Origin: Collinsella sp.
Lineage (GTDB): Bacteria; Actinomycetota; Coriobacteriia; Coriobacteriales; Coriobacteriaceae
Direction of reading: 5' to 3'
Length of the DNA: 64,000 nt
Assembly (NCBI GenBank): GCA_019424905.1
Contig: JAHYYP010000003.1
Location: 1-64,000, forward strand
Each line of letters begins with the position of its first letter. Within the stretch, counting starts at the first letter, position 1. The translations under genes and the position numbers were made by a program. Shown one piece after another: positions 27,423 through 35,422 of this stretch. The notes beneath the pieces were generated by a model. It ran no database searches. It was not told the origin of the DNA and saw only the letters and a list, made by a program, of their open reading frames with translations.

Positions 27423-28145
27423 ATGGGCTTCCTTGACGAGATTAAAAATAAGATGCACCTGGGCGGCCAGCAGGGTTACGACCAGGGTTATGGCCAGGAC
27501 GACGACTACGGCTACGATGACGGCTATGACGATAGTTATCAGGGCAACGGCTACAGCGGTGCTTCGGGCGAGGGCTTCTACACCCAAGACGAGCCGAGCA
27601 ACGGCCTGCTTGGTCAGACGCGCCGCGGTGAAGCTGAGTCGGTTGCCGTGTATACGCGCTCCGGTCAGCTGGTCGGCGATGACTCCCGCCATGCCACGAC
27701 GTATAACCCGCCTTCGCGCTCGCAGGACAGTGTTGCGAGCGGTTATCGTCCTGGTGCCTATGACACGCCGTCGAGCTACGCCGAGAACACCCGCGCCCGT
27801 GCCGCCGCTGCACCCGCGCCTGCACCGAGCGATGCCTCGGCCTATGCGAGCAATATCATCAACGCCACGCCGCAGCTGCCGGCCTATGTCCTGCGCCCCG
27901 AGAGCTATGACGACGTGGAGACTGTGGTGCGCCGCGTTCGCACCAAGCAGCCTGTCGCACTGATTTTTGTGGGCGTACGCACCGAAGTTGCCAAGCGCGT
28001 CTTGGACTTCTCTTACGGCTTTGCCTGCGGTCTGGGCGCCACGGTCAAGGAGGTAGGCGACCGCGTGTTCATGGTGCTGCCCGCCGGTTGCGAGGTCAAA
28101 GATTCCGATCTCAAGAAGCTTCGTGCGGACGGCTACCTTAAGTAA
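27423..28145 (+). CDS. sepF: Cell division protein SepF
   Basis: A 240-residue FtsZ membrane anchor. The N-terminal MGFLDEIKNKMHL is the expected amphipathic membrane-binding helix. A Gly/Tyr/Asp-rich and then disordered linker runs to about residue 145. The C-terminal SepF domain (about 155-235) has LRPESYDDVETVVRRVRTKQ and a FSYGFACGLGATVKEVGDRVF segment. Actinobacteria lacking FtsA rely on SepF, which fits the absence of ftsA here. The ATG at 27423 follows a GAGAGG site. Confidence 0.93.
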   Translation: MGFLDEIKNKMHLGGQQGYDQGYGQDDDYGYDDGYDDSYQGNGYSGASGEGFYTQDEPSNGLLGQTRRGEAESVAVYTRSGQLVGDDSRHATTYNPPSRSQDSVASGYRPGAYDTPSSYAENTRARAAAAPAPAPSDASAYASNIINATPQLPAYVLRPESYDDVETVVRRVRTKQPVALIFVGVRTEVAKRVLDFSYGFACGLGATVKEVGDRVFMVLPAGCEVKDSDLKKLRADGYLK

Positions 28146-28166
28146 AGACAAGACGAGGAGATTCCC

Positions 28167-28448
28167 ATCAACATCTACACTATCGTCCAGCTGGTCAACA
28201 CGCTGTTCAACTTCTATTCCACGCTCATTGTCGTCTACTGCTTTATGACGTGGATTCCCATGAAGCAGGGTGGTTTGCTTCAGGATATTGCCGCGGTGCT
28301 TGATAGCGTGTGCGGTCCGTGGCTCAACCTGTTCCGTCGTTTCATCCCGCCGATGGGCGGTATCGATTTTTCGCCGGTCGTTGCGATTATTGCGTTGCAG
28401 TTGGTGCAGAGGCTGGTTCTGCAGCTTCTTATAGGTATACTCGTGTAG
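28167..28448 (+). CDS. YggT family membrane protein, apparent ATC start
   Basis: About 93 residues with two hydrophobic segments (about 5-25 and 68-90) and the YggT pattern FNFYSTLIVVYCFMTWIP and LNLFRRFIPPMGGIDFSP. The frame opens right after the sepF stop. It contains no ATG, GTG or TTG before an ATG at 28245, which would cut off the first membrane segment. GAGGAG (28155-28160) lies 6 bases before an ATC at 28167 (INIYTIVQL), so ATC is the likely start. The family is linked to division and envelope assembly. It lies between sepF and divIVA, its usual place. Confidence 0.78.
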   Translation: MNIYTIVQLVNTLFNFYSTLIVVYCFMTWIPMKQGGLLQDIAAVLDSVCGPWLNLFRRFIPPMGGIDFSPVVAIIALQLVQRLVLQLLIGILV

Positions 28449-28509
28449 AACTGACTTAGTAACTTACGTCGGGCGCGTAGCGCCGAGGCGATGAAAAAGG
28501 AGACTTGTT

Positions 28510-29184
28510 ATGGCTATTACCCCTGCAGACATCCAGGCTCAGACTTTCTCTGAGGCCAAGCGTGGCTACGATCCTGCTGAGGTCGACGTCTTCTTGGAGA
28601 CGCTGTCCTCCGAGGTTGACGCTATGCTCGCTAAGATCGTCGACCTTAAGGGTCGTCTGACTGCTACCGAGCAGCAGCTTGCCGATGCGCAGGCTCAGCT
28701 TGCCCAGGCTCAGGATGCCACCGCCCAGGCCGTTCCTGCCGCCCCCGTGGCTGCTCCCGCCCCTGACTTCTCCGCTCAGGAGCGCCAGATTTCTGCTGCC
28801 CTGATCGCTGCCCAGCAGACCGCTGAGACCATCGTTAACGATGCCAACGAGAACGCTGAGCGTATCCGCAACGAGGCTGACGCCAAGGCCCGCGAGGTTA
28901 TCCGCCAGGCTCTGACCGAGAAGCAGGCCGAGCTCGAGGAGATCGATCGTCTCAAGGCTTCCCGTGAGGAGTTCAAGGCAGAGTATCTCAAGCTCATCCA
29001 GCACTTCATGGACGATGCCCAGAACTCCTTCCCGGCCGACCTCATGGCCTCCACGCCGGTCGGTTCTGCCGCTTCTCCTGCAGTGACTGTTCCCGCCGAG
29101 CCGCTGCCCGTCGCTGACCCGGTTGTCCCCGTGGCCGATCCTTTCGCCCCGATCGACAACTTTGCCGCCGACGACTTGGACTAA
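28510..29184 (+). CDS. divIVA: DivIVA domain protein (Wag31-like)
   Basis: A 224-residue polar and septal scaffold protein. The N-terminal DivIVA domain is clear: ITPADIQAQTFSEAKRGYDPAEVDVFLE, with the membrane-binding tip and first coiled coil (about 30-65). An Ala/Pro linker is followed by a second coiled coil (about 85-165), then a disordered Pro/Ala tail. In Actinobacteria these proteins organise polar growth. AAAGGAG precedes the ATG. It is the last gene of the cluster, with a terminator at 29211. Confidence 0.93.
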   Translation: MAITPADIQAQTFSEAKRGYDPAEVDVFLETLSSEVDAMLAKIVDLKGRLTATEQQLADAQAQLAQAQDATAQAVPAAPVAAPAPDFSAQERQISAALIAAQQTAETIVNDANENAERIRNEADAKAREVIRQALTEKQAELEEIDRLKASREEFKAEYLKLIQHFMDDAQNSFPADLMASTPVGSAASPAVTVPAEPLPVADPVVPVADPFAPIDNFAADDLD

Positions 29185-29210
29185 CATTCGTCCTACAATT
29201 TAGTGCCTAG

Positions 29211-29240
29211 AAAGGACCCGCACCTTGCGGGTCCTTTTTT
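29211..29240 (+). terminator. Rho-independent terminator after divIVA
   Basis: Stem AAAGGACCCGC with GCGGGTCCTTT and a six-T tail. Confidence 0.92.
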
Positions 29241-29265
29241 ATGACTGTGCAGGGGCGCGCAACAT

Positions 29266-29303
29266 AAAAAACCGAGCCCTGCACATAGTGGCGCAGAACT
29301 CGG
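29266..29303 (-). terminator. Terminator of the nitroreductase gene (minus strand)
   Basis: Read on the minus strand, CCGAG-TTCTGC pairs with GCAG-GGCTCGG and is followed by TTTTTT. It lies just beyond the plus-strand divIVA terminator, so the two converging units each have their own. Confidence 0.7.
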
Positions 29304-29350
29304 CAAATGGGTGAGCGGTAAAAGGTAGGTTTTAGGGCATGTGCCAAAAA

Positions 29351-29881
29351 CTACTTGAGGAGGAAGTTGGAGAGGGGAATGGTGCGGGCCTCGCGATGCT
29401 CGGGATCGGCGATGTGGTCGGCAGGATAGCCACAGACGAGCATGTGATAGGGATAGACGCCCTTGGGCAGGTTGAACTGCTCCTGTGCCACCTCAGGCTT
29501 AAAATGGCATACCCAGCACGTTCCCAGGCCCTGCTCGGTGGCCTCCATCATCATCTGGTCGCACACGATGGACGTATCGATTTCACTGGAATTCATCTGG
29601 TCATACGGGCGCACCCAAGCATCATCGGTAACGCTGCAAATAAGGAAGACAAGCGGAGCCCCAAAGATAGACCCATCACGAGCAAACCGAGGCTGACAAG
29701 CAGCAGCCTTCTCCAACAGCTCAGGCGTATCCAGCACCATCACACGGGCTGGATGATTATTACAAGCAGAAGGAGCAATACGCCCAGCCTCAACAATGGC
29801 ATCCACCACAGCCTGCTCCACAGCCCGATCTTCAAACTCACGACAAGAATACCGACCCCGAGCCAGATCCAAATAAGACAT
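29351..29881 (-). CDS. Nitroreductase family protein
   Basis: A 176-residue FMN-dependent oxidoreductase of the nitroreductase superfamily. MSYLDLARGRYSCREFEDRAV is the usual FMN-phosphate-binding start. IAPSACNNHPARVMVL and the EATEQGLGTCWVCHF segment are also typical. The start at 29881 has GGAGGG 6 bases upstream; a further in-frame ATG at 29920 does not. The substrate cannot be told. It is a single gene facing divIVA. Confidence 0.9.
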   Translation of the reverse strand: MSYLDLARGRYSCREFEDRAVEQAVVDAIVEAGRIAPSACNNHPARVMVLDTPELLEKAAACQPRFARDGSIFGAPLVFLICSVTDDAWVRPYDQMNSSEIDTSIVCDQMMMEATEQGLGTCWVCHFKPEVAQEQFNLPKGVYPYHMLVCGYPADHIADPEHREARTIPLSNFLLK

Positions 29882-30054
29882 ACAAGCCCTCCAACAATTT
29901 AATAACGAAATAAAAGACAACCAAAGGGTACCCAGAGCAACATTCAGCCAAACGCTCAGCGCTGCCCAAAGTCATGACTGATGCCAAAGACGCTTTCAAC
30001 CAAAGCCACCATGCATTCGGCCTATTAGCCCAGGTTCCCAATGGTGATACGTAA
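29882..30054. other. Intergenic stretch before the tandem stem-loops
   Basis: AT-richer than its surroundings. It should hold the minus-strand nitroreductase promoter, which I could not define. No gene is seen. Confidence 0.4.
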
Positions 30055-30235
30055 GGCGAAGGCCCGACACCTATTTACTTTCGAACGACTCTGCCACGCA
30101 GCCGGAGTGAGAAAGCAAATAGGTGCCGGGCCTTCGCCGGTGGGACGCGTACCACTAATTAACCGCTTTTGAACGACTCTGCTTGCAGCCGGAGTGAAAA
30201 AGGTATTAGTGGTCGGGCCCGCGACCGGTGGGATA
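30055..30235 (-). repeat. Tandem pair of stem-loops with a conserved loop
   Basis: Two units about 88 bases apart. Unit 1 has 28-base arms (30055-30082 and 30111-30138) around a 28-base loop. Its two mismatches become G-U pairs only in minus-strand RNA. Unit 2 has arms of different sequence (30151-30170 and 30197-30213) around nearly the same loop (GAACGACTCTGC, two bases, GCAGCCGGAGTG). Each right arm is followed by CCGGTGGGANNCGT. It lies directly downstream of the pit-DUF47 operon, as part of its 3' untranslated region or terminator. Confidence 0.8.
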
Positions 30236-30246
30236 CGTGCCCCCAA

Positions 30247-30870
30247 TTAACTGTTCTTCATGACAATCGAATCCACGACATCGGCCACATTCTCGCAGCA
30301 GTCGGCGCAGTACTCCAGGAAGGCGTACACGTCACGCCAAGCGATGACCTCGAGCGGGTCCTTGCCGTTAACGTGCAGGTTGCGCATGGCGTTGATGTAG
30401 AGCTCGTCGGCCTCGGACTCGATGGTGTTGATCTGGATGACGAGCTCGCGCAGCGTTTTGGACTTGCGGTAGTTGGGAAGCTCGACCATAAGGTCCTTCA
30501 TGGCGCGGCAGGCATCGGTTACCTTGTGGGCGATGACGATGGCGTCGGGATGGATGCTCTGGATGTTGGTGAAGTAGACGCGCTGCACGACGCCCTCGAT
30601 ACGGTCGAGCACGGTGTCGAGCGAGCAGCTCATCAGGTCCAGGTCCTCGCGCTCAAGCGGGGTGATAAAGGCCGTGAGCAGGGCGTCCTCAAGCTCATGG
30701 TGCTTCTTGTCGGCCGCATGCTCGATCGCGTGCATCTTGTCGAGCATATCGTGAATCTTTGCAGGATCGAAGTTCTCGAAAATCTTGGTAAGCAGCTCGG
30801 CGGCCTGGACGGCAAGGTCGGCGCAGGCGACGTAGTTGTCAAAGTAGAACGAATCGGGTTTCTTTGCCAT
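30247..30870 (-). CDS. DUF47 (PhoU-like) accessory protein of the Pit transporter
   Basis: A 207-residue helical protein of the DUF47 family (YkaA/TM1734 type), distantly related to PhoU. FYFDNYVACADLAVQAAELL, IEHAADKKHHELEDALLTAFITPLEREDLDLMS and CCENVADVVDSIV are typical. Members sit next to Pit phosphate transporters and probably regulate them, as is the case here. GAAAGGA lies before the ATG. It follows pit by 67 bases. Confidence 0.93.
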   Translation of the reverse strand: MAKKPDSFYFDNYVACADLAVQAAELLTKIFENFDPAKIHDMLDKMHAIEHAADKKHHELEDALLTAFITPLEREDLDLMSCSLDTVLDRIEGVVQRVYFTNIQSIHPDAIVIAHKVTDACRAMKDLMVELPNYRKSKTLRELVIQINTIESEADELYINAMRNLHVNGKDPLEVIAWRDVYAFLEYCADCCENVADVVDSIVMKNS

Positions 30871-30937
30871 GAGTGGGTCCTTTCGAGGCGAAGACGGGTG
30901 GGCGAAGTATTACGGTCCGGATGGACGCTCGGTGTGG

Positions 30938-31987
30938 CTAGAGGAACATCATGAACAGCTTGGCCATGACAAAGCTGATGAGTCCGCAGGCGGGGAAGGT
31001 GAAGAACCAGGTGAACATCATGTCCTTGACGACGCCGAAGTTGATGGCCGAAAGGCGCTTGACGGCGCCGACGCCCATGATGGCGCAGGTCTTGATGTGG
31101 GTGGAGGACACAGGGATACCGGTAAGGGTGGCAAGCAGCAGATTCGCGGCGCCTGCGAGGTCGGCGGAGAAGCCCTGATACTTCTCGAGCTTGACCATGC
31201 TCTGGCCGACGGACTTGATGATGCGCTCGCCGCCCACGCTGGTGCCGATGCCCATGGTGGCCGAGCACAGCAGCATAATCCAGATGGGGATGCCGGCATC
31301 GCCGACGCTCGTCTGGCCGCTGGCAAAGGCCACGCCTAAAAAGAGCACGCCGATGAACTTCTGTCCATCTTGCGCGCCGTGCATAAAGCTCATGGCCGCA
31401 GCGCTCGCGATCTGAGCGTATTTAAAGAAGACATTGGCACGTCGCCTGTTGGCGGCGGCGAAAAGAATCGAGACGAGCTTGCACAGGACCCAGCCCATGA
31501 CAAAGCCCAGGCCGATGGAGAGCGCCAGGCCGTAGATGACCTTCATCCACTCGTGGACGTTGACGCTGCTCGCACCGCCGAGGGCGATGGCGGCACCGGT
31601 CAGGCCGGCGATAAGGCTGTGGCTTTGCGAGGTGGGGATGCCAAAACGCGACGCTGTGGCGCCGTAGACGACGATGGAGAACAGCGCCGCGCACAGGCAG
31701 GCGAGCGCCATGGTACTGTTTCCGCCAAAGTCGACAATATGGGAGATGGTGTTGGCGACGCTCGCGTTAAAGTGCGTCATGATGAGCACGCCGAGGAAGT
31801 TGAATGCGGCACTCATGAGAATGGCGGCGCGGGCGGGCATGCAACGCGTAGTGACGCAGGTTGCGATGGCGTTGGGTGCGTCGGTCCATCCATTGACGAA
31901 GATGGCGCCGAGCGCGAGGATCACGGTGACGGCAAGGACTGGGTTCGACACAAGTTGGCCGAGGAAGGTTGAGAACGTTACGTCCAT
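30938..31987 (-). CDS. pit: Low-affinity inorganic phosphate transporter (PiT family)
   Basis: A 349-residue membrane transporter with about ten helices and the two inverted PiT repeats: NGWTDAPNAIATCVTTR near residue 32 and FMHGAQDGQKFIG near residue 200. It imports divalent metal-phosphate complexes with protons. It forms an operon with the DUF47 gene. The ATG at 31987 follows GAGAAAG. The genome window therefore holds both a Pst and a Pit uptake route within 10 kb. Confidence 0.95.
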   Translation of the reverse strand: MDVTFSTFLGQLVSNPVLAVTVILALGAIFVNGWTDAPNAIATCVTTRCMPARAAILMSAAFNFLGVLIMTHFNASVANTISHIVDFGGNSTMALACLCAALFSIVVYGATASRFGIPTSQSHSLIAGLTGAAIALGGASSVNVHEWMKVIYGLALSIGLGFVMGWVLCKLVSILFAAANRRRANVFFKYAQIASAAAMSFMHGAQDGQKFIGVLFLGVAFASGQTSVGDAGIPIWIMLLCSATMGIGTSVGGERIIKSVGQSMVKLEKYQGFSADLAGAANLLLATLTGIPVSSTHIKTCAIMGVGAVKRLSAINFGVVKDMMFTWFFTFPACGLISFVMAKLFMMFL

Positions 31988-32237
31988 ATATGGGCTTTCT
32001 CGAAGTTTGCAGGCACGTTACAGAAACATGATAAATCGTATCACCTCCCGCGGGTTTCTTTACCGAGTTCTGATGGGAGCAGTGAATTTTTTGGCACTAA
32101 AATTGAATATTATCCATGTTGACCGCGGGTGTTCTTTTTGCTAACACGCCATGCGGACACATGCGATCGCTCCGACACCCCAAAACCACAGCCTGTTCGC
32201 TTTACAACATGCAAACATGCGTTCGATAATAGGAGGC

Positions 32238-32576
32238 ATGGAATATCGACAGACAGACGGCAAAACTCGGCGCGTGCACAAGCAGTATGTGGACGTCGTG
32301 GCTCGCATCCTCGCGGGCGGACAGGTTGTGCCGGTCGCCGTCTGCTGGGTCGACGGCCGTTGTTTTACGATCGACGAAATTATCTCGACCACCGGGTTTG
32401 GCCTGACGGTTCACGGCATTCGTACGGCAACCTATAAGGTACGTTTTGGCGGACATGCGACCGAGTTGTATCTGGAGGACCAAACGCGTGAGCGGGCGGA
32501 CGGCTCGCAGGCGCACGTGATGCGTTGGTGGGTCTGGGCTTTTGATCGTACGCTCGAGGGCGAGCGCCGCAGGTAA
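32238..32576 (+). CDS. Small uncharacterised protein
   Basis: About 112 residues. The middle is beta-rich (VVARILAGGQVVPVAVCWVDGRCFTIDEI and YKVRFGGHATELYLED), and a Trp-rich end (MRWWVWAFDR) resembles small actinobacterial proteins of DUF6504 type, but I do not recognise it firmly. AGGAGG is only 1 base from the ATG at 32238, which is too close for normal use. An in-frame ATG at 32217 without a ribosome binding site is the alternative. It is a single gene between the pit operon and the Bax-inhibitor-like gene. Confidence 0.6.
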   Translation: MEYRQTDGKTRRVHKQYVDVVARILAGGQVVPVAVCWVDGRCFTIDEIISTTGFGLTVHGIRTATYKVRFGGHATELYLEDQTRERADGSQAHVMRWWVWAFDRTLEGERRR

Positions 32577-32655
32577 GAGCGCGCGGCATTCGGGTACAAT
32601 GGCAGGAATCTTGTCACCTACGGCGCTGTTGTGGCGCTTTTTGAAAGGACGAAGT

Positions 32656-33351
32656 ATGAACGATATCCAGGGCTATCAGAACGGCCCCATCGAGACCGGC
32701 GCAAGCCGCGCCAAGGAGATGTCGCCGCGCGCGTACAATCTTGCCATGTCCGCCCTCATCTTCTTGGGCTTTTGCGCCATGGGCGCCGGCGCCTACTTTA
32801 CGAGCACCATGGCGTTTGTCCGCATGATGATGAGCGGCGCCGCCCTGCCACTGGTCTTTGGCTCGTTTATTTTAACCATCGTCGGCATGGTCATGATGTC
32901 GGCTGCTGCGGGCAAGCAGTCCGTGGGTCTGTCCCTTGTGGGCTACGTAATCTTTGCGAGTACCTTTGGCCTGACCGCGTCCTTTGGCCTTGCCAACTAC
33001 GACCTGCCCACCATCAACACTGCCTTTATCGCCACGGCCGCCATCACCTTTGTCTTTGGCGCCTTGGGCGTGACGTTCCCCAAGTTTTTCCAGCGCGTAT
33101 ATGGCATCGGCTTTGGCATTCTGCTCGCCACTATTCTGGTTGAGATCGTGCTGATGTTTATGGGCGTCTCGCAGACCATCACCGACCTGATCGTGATCGT
33201 GGTGTTCGCCGGCTTTATTGGCTACGACACCTATGTTGCCACGACGGTGCCGCCCACGCTGCCCAATGCGGTGCTCATGGCGTCCAATCTGTTCGTGGAC
33301 ATTATCAACGTGTTCCTGCGCATCCTGAACATCCTCGGTCGTCGCGACTAG
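32656..33351 (+). CDS. Bax inhibitor-1 (TMBIM/YccA) family membrane protein
   Basis: A 231-residue protein with seven predicted membrane helices after a 40-residue cytoplasmic N-terminus. The last helices contain IVVFAGFIGYDTYVAT and LFVDIINVFLRILNILGRRD, the conserved C-terminal block of the BI-1 family (pH-sensitive calcium leak channels in characterised members). GAAAGGA is 6 bases before the ATG. Confidence 0.92.
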   Translation: MNDIQGYQNGPIETGASRAKEMSPRAYNLAMSALIFLGFCAMGAGAYFTSTMAFVRMMMSGAALPLVFGSFILTIVGMVMMSAAAGKQSVGLSLVGYVIFASTFGLTASFGLANYDLPTINTAFIATAAITFVFGALGVTFPKFFQRVYGIGFGILLATILVEIVLMFMGVSQTITDLIVIVVFAGFIGYDTYVATTVPPTLPNAVLMASNLFVDIINVFLRILNILGRRD

Positions 33352-33400
33352 TGCGGGGGATTGCAGCGTTTCTTGTCGGACGCGGTAAAACGATGTGAAA

Positions 33401-33426
33401 GGCGGTCCTGCGGGGCCGTCTTTTTT
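33401..33426 (+). terminator. Terminator after the Bax-inhibitor-like gene
   Basis: An 8-base stem with two G-T pairs (GGCGGTCC with GGGCCGTC) followed by TTTTTT. Confidence 0.75.
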
Positions 33427-33490
33427 GTAGCGGCGGGGTATCATGGATGGGAAAAGCCGATAGCGGCAGCGACAGGAAAGGTGACCACTT

Positions 33491-34624
33491 ATGGCAGACG
33501 TCGACAACAGGAACCGTAACCGCAGGTCCAACCGAGCGGGTCAGCCCAATCCCAAGCGCGAGGCCCGTGCCAAGGCCGCCGAGCGCCATGTGGCGACTGT
33601 GTCCGAAGCGTTCGCCAAGGATATCGAGCGTTCGCTTGCCGGTGTTCGCGAGTTTGACGGCATGCCCGCCGGCTTTGTCGCGGCGATGAAGGCCAAGGTT
33701 CAGAAGGCAGCGGCTGCTGAGGAGCAAGCTGCCGAGGACGTCGAGGCCGCTGTCGATGTCGAGGTGGCGCCCGAGCCCGTCGAGGAGGCCACCGAAGCCG
33801 AGTCTGCGCCCGCCGAGGAGCCTGCGGAGACCGAGCCCGCGCCTGCCGCCGAGGAGCCCGCTCCGGTCCTGCCCGAGGTCACCGTGCTCGACGCCTCTGC
33901 CACGCAGGCCATTCTGGACAACGGCCGCGGCTATGCGCAGTTCTGCGACATGGCTGTGCTCGCCTTTGCCTCGTTCACCAACCCGGGCGGTGGCTATATT
34001 CAGGGTTATCTGGGCCAGGAGGCCACGCTGTGCGCCGATTCGTATCTGTACAACGTTCTCGATAAGCAGCGCAAATGGTACGGCGAGAACCGTCGCCGCA
34101 ACATCAACTGCGAGCTTTACCGAAACCGTGCGCTGGTGGTGCCTGCGGTGCGCTTCGACCGCAACCACGTGCATGCATACGCCGACGTGATCGTGGCCGC
34201 CGCGCCCAACGTTAAGCGCGCCCGCCAGGAGTATCGCGTGAGCGACGATGCTCTGCTGGATGCCCTGCACGACCGCATTCGCTTTGTGCTTGCCATCTGC
34301 GACGAGCTGGGTCGCGAGAAGCTCGTACTGGGTGCTTGGGGCTGCGACAACAACGGCTTTGACGCAGAGGCCGTGGCCGAGCTCTTCCGCAAGGAGCTCG
34401 CGTCGGGCGACTTTAAGGTCAAGCAAGTCTTCTTTGCCGTGCCCTCTACGCGCTGGGACGAGGATTTTGCCAAGTTCGAGCACGTGCTGGCAAACTTCCC
34501 CGAGCGCAACGAGGAGTCCTATGCCCAGGTTGCCGCTCGCGCTGCGGCAGCTCACGCCGCCGAGCAGGCCCAGGCTGCTACCGAGGATGATGAGGGCGAG
34601 GACGATTGGCGCAAGTACCTGTAA
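33491..34624 (+). CDS. PARG-like macrodomain protein (TIGR02452 type) with altered catalytic motif
   Basis: A 377-residue protein. A basic N-terminus and an Ala/Glu/Pro-rich linker (about 75-130) lead into a macrodomain-type fold of the microbial PARG family: AQFCDMAVLAFASFTNPGGGY, then SYLYNVLD, VVPAVRFDR and LVLGAWGCDNNGF. Bacterial PARGs carry GGG-X6-8-QEE. Here GGG is at 166-168 and the motif reads Q176-E177-A178, so the expected catalytic second Glu is Ala. The protein may bind ADP-ribose without cleaving it. GAAAGG precedes the ATG. Confidence 0.85.
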   Translation: MADVDNRNRNRRSNRAGQPNPKREARAKAAERHVATVSEAFAKDIERSLAGVREFDGMPAGFVAAMKAKVQKAAAAEEQAAEDVEAAVDVEVAPEPVEEATEAESAPAEEPAETEPAPAAEEPAPVLPEVTVLDASATQAILDNGRGYAQFCDMAVLAFASFTNPGGGYIQGYLGQEATLCADSYLYNVLDKQRKWYGENRRRNINCELYRNRALVVPAVRFDRNHVHAYADVIVAAAPNVKRARQEYRVSDDALLDALHDRIRFVLAICDELGREKLVLGAWGCDNNGFDAEAVAELFRKELASGDFKVKQVFFAVPSTRWDEDFAKFEHVLANFPERNEESYAQVAARAAAAHAAEQAQAATEDDEGEDDWRKYL

Positions 34625-34649
34625 TCGGTACGTGCTGACAGATAGGTCG

Positions 34650-34684
34650 AGCCGACGGGAGAGGCTGCTTCCGTCGGCTTTTTA
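34650..34684 (+). terminator. Terminator after the PARG-like gene
   Basis: A 9-base perfect stem (AGCCGACGG with CCGTCGGCT), a 12-base loop and TTTTT. Confidence 0.85.
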
Positions 34685-34702
34685 CTGAGCGAGGGGCTTA
34701 CG

Positions 34703-35362
34703 ATGAAAAACGTTCTATGCTTTGGCGACAGCAACACCTATGGTTACGATCCGGCGGGCATGCGCGACGGCACCGCGGTGCGCTATGCGCAGGATGTGCG
34801 CTGGTGCGGCGTGGCCCAACGTGACTTAGGCGAGGGCTGGCATGTAATTGAAGAAGGCCTCAACGGCCGCACGACGGTACGCGACGACATGTGCCATCTG
34901 GACACCAATCTTAACGGCATCCGCGCACTTCCGATGCTGCTCGAGGCCCATAAGCCGCTGGACGCCATTGTGATCATGCTGGGCACCAACGACTGTAAGA
35001 CGGTCTTTAACGTGACAGCTTCCGATATCGCCCGTGGCGCCATGGCGCTGATTCGCGCCGTCCGCGCGTTTCCGTGGACCGACGCTGCGCCTTGTCCGCG
35101 CATTCTGCTGATGGCGCCTATCAAGATTAAGCCGCAGATCGCCGACGTATATATGACCGATTTTGACGAGCATTCCGTAGAAGCCTCGGAACATTTTGGT
35201 GAGTACTACGCGCATGTGGCTGAGCAGTTTGGCTGCGACTTTTTGAATGCCGCCGACTTTGCCGAGCCGGGCGATATCGACTATCTGCATATGATGCCCG
35301 AAAGCCATGAGAGCCTGGGTCACGCCGTGGCAGCCAAGCTCCAAGAGATGCTCGGAGAGTAG
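34703..35362 (+). CDS. SGNH/GDSL-family hydrolase (arylesterase-like)
   Basis: A 219-residue cytoplasmic hydrolase. Block I is CFGDSNTYG (Ser10 nucleophile), block III is IVIMLGTNDCK with the oxyanion Asn, and the C-terminal DYLHMMPESHESLG holds the Asp/His pair. There is no signal peptide. It resembles SGNH arylesterases next to sugar or lipid metabolism genes, but nothing nearby tells the substrate. Confidence 0.88.
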   Translation: MKNVLCFGDSNTYGYDPAGMRDGTAVRYAQDVRWCGVAQRDLGEGWHVIEEGLNGRTTVRDDMCHLDTNLNGIRALPMLLEAHKPLDAIVIMLGTNDCKTVFNVTASDIARGAMALIRAVRAFPWTDAAPCPRILLMAPIKIKPQIADVYMTDFDEHSVEASEHFGEYYAHVAEQFGCDFLNAADFAEPGDIDYLHMMPESHESLGHAVAAKLQEMLGE

Positions 35363-35368
35363 CGCGAC

Positions 35369-35413
35369 CCCAAACCACCGCAAAGGGGGCGGGCGCCTTT
35401 GCGGTGGCTTGGG
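35369..35413. terminator. Bidirectional hairpin between converging genes
   Basis: A 12-base perfect stem (CCACCGCAAAGG at 35375-35386 with 35396-35407), extended by CCAA/TTGG. There is no strong T tail. It lies between the SGNH gene and thiD. Confidence 0.5.
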
Positions 35414-35422
35414 CTGTGAATC

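Noticed and set aside
30055..30235. CRISPR array or integron attC sites
   Set aside because: Only two units occur, each a hairpin with variable stems, and there are no spacers, cas genes or integrase nearby.
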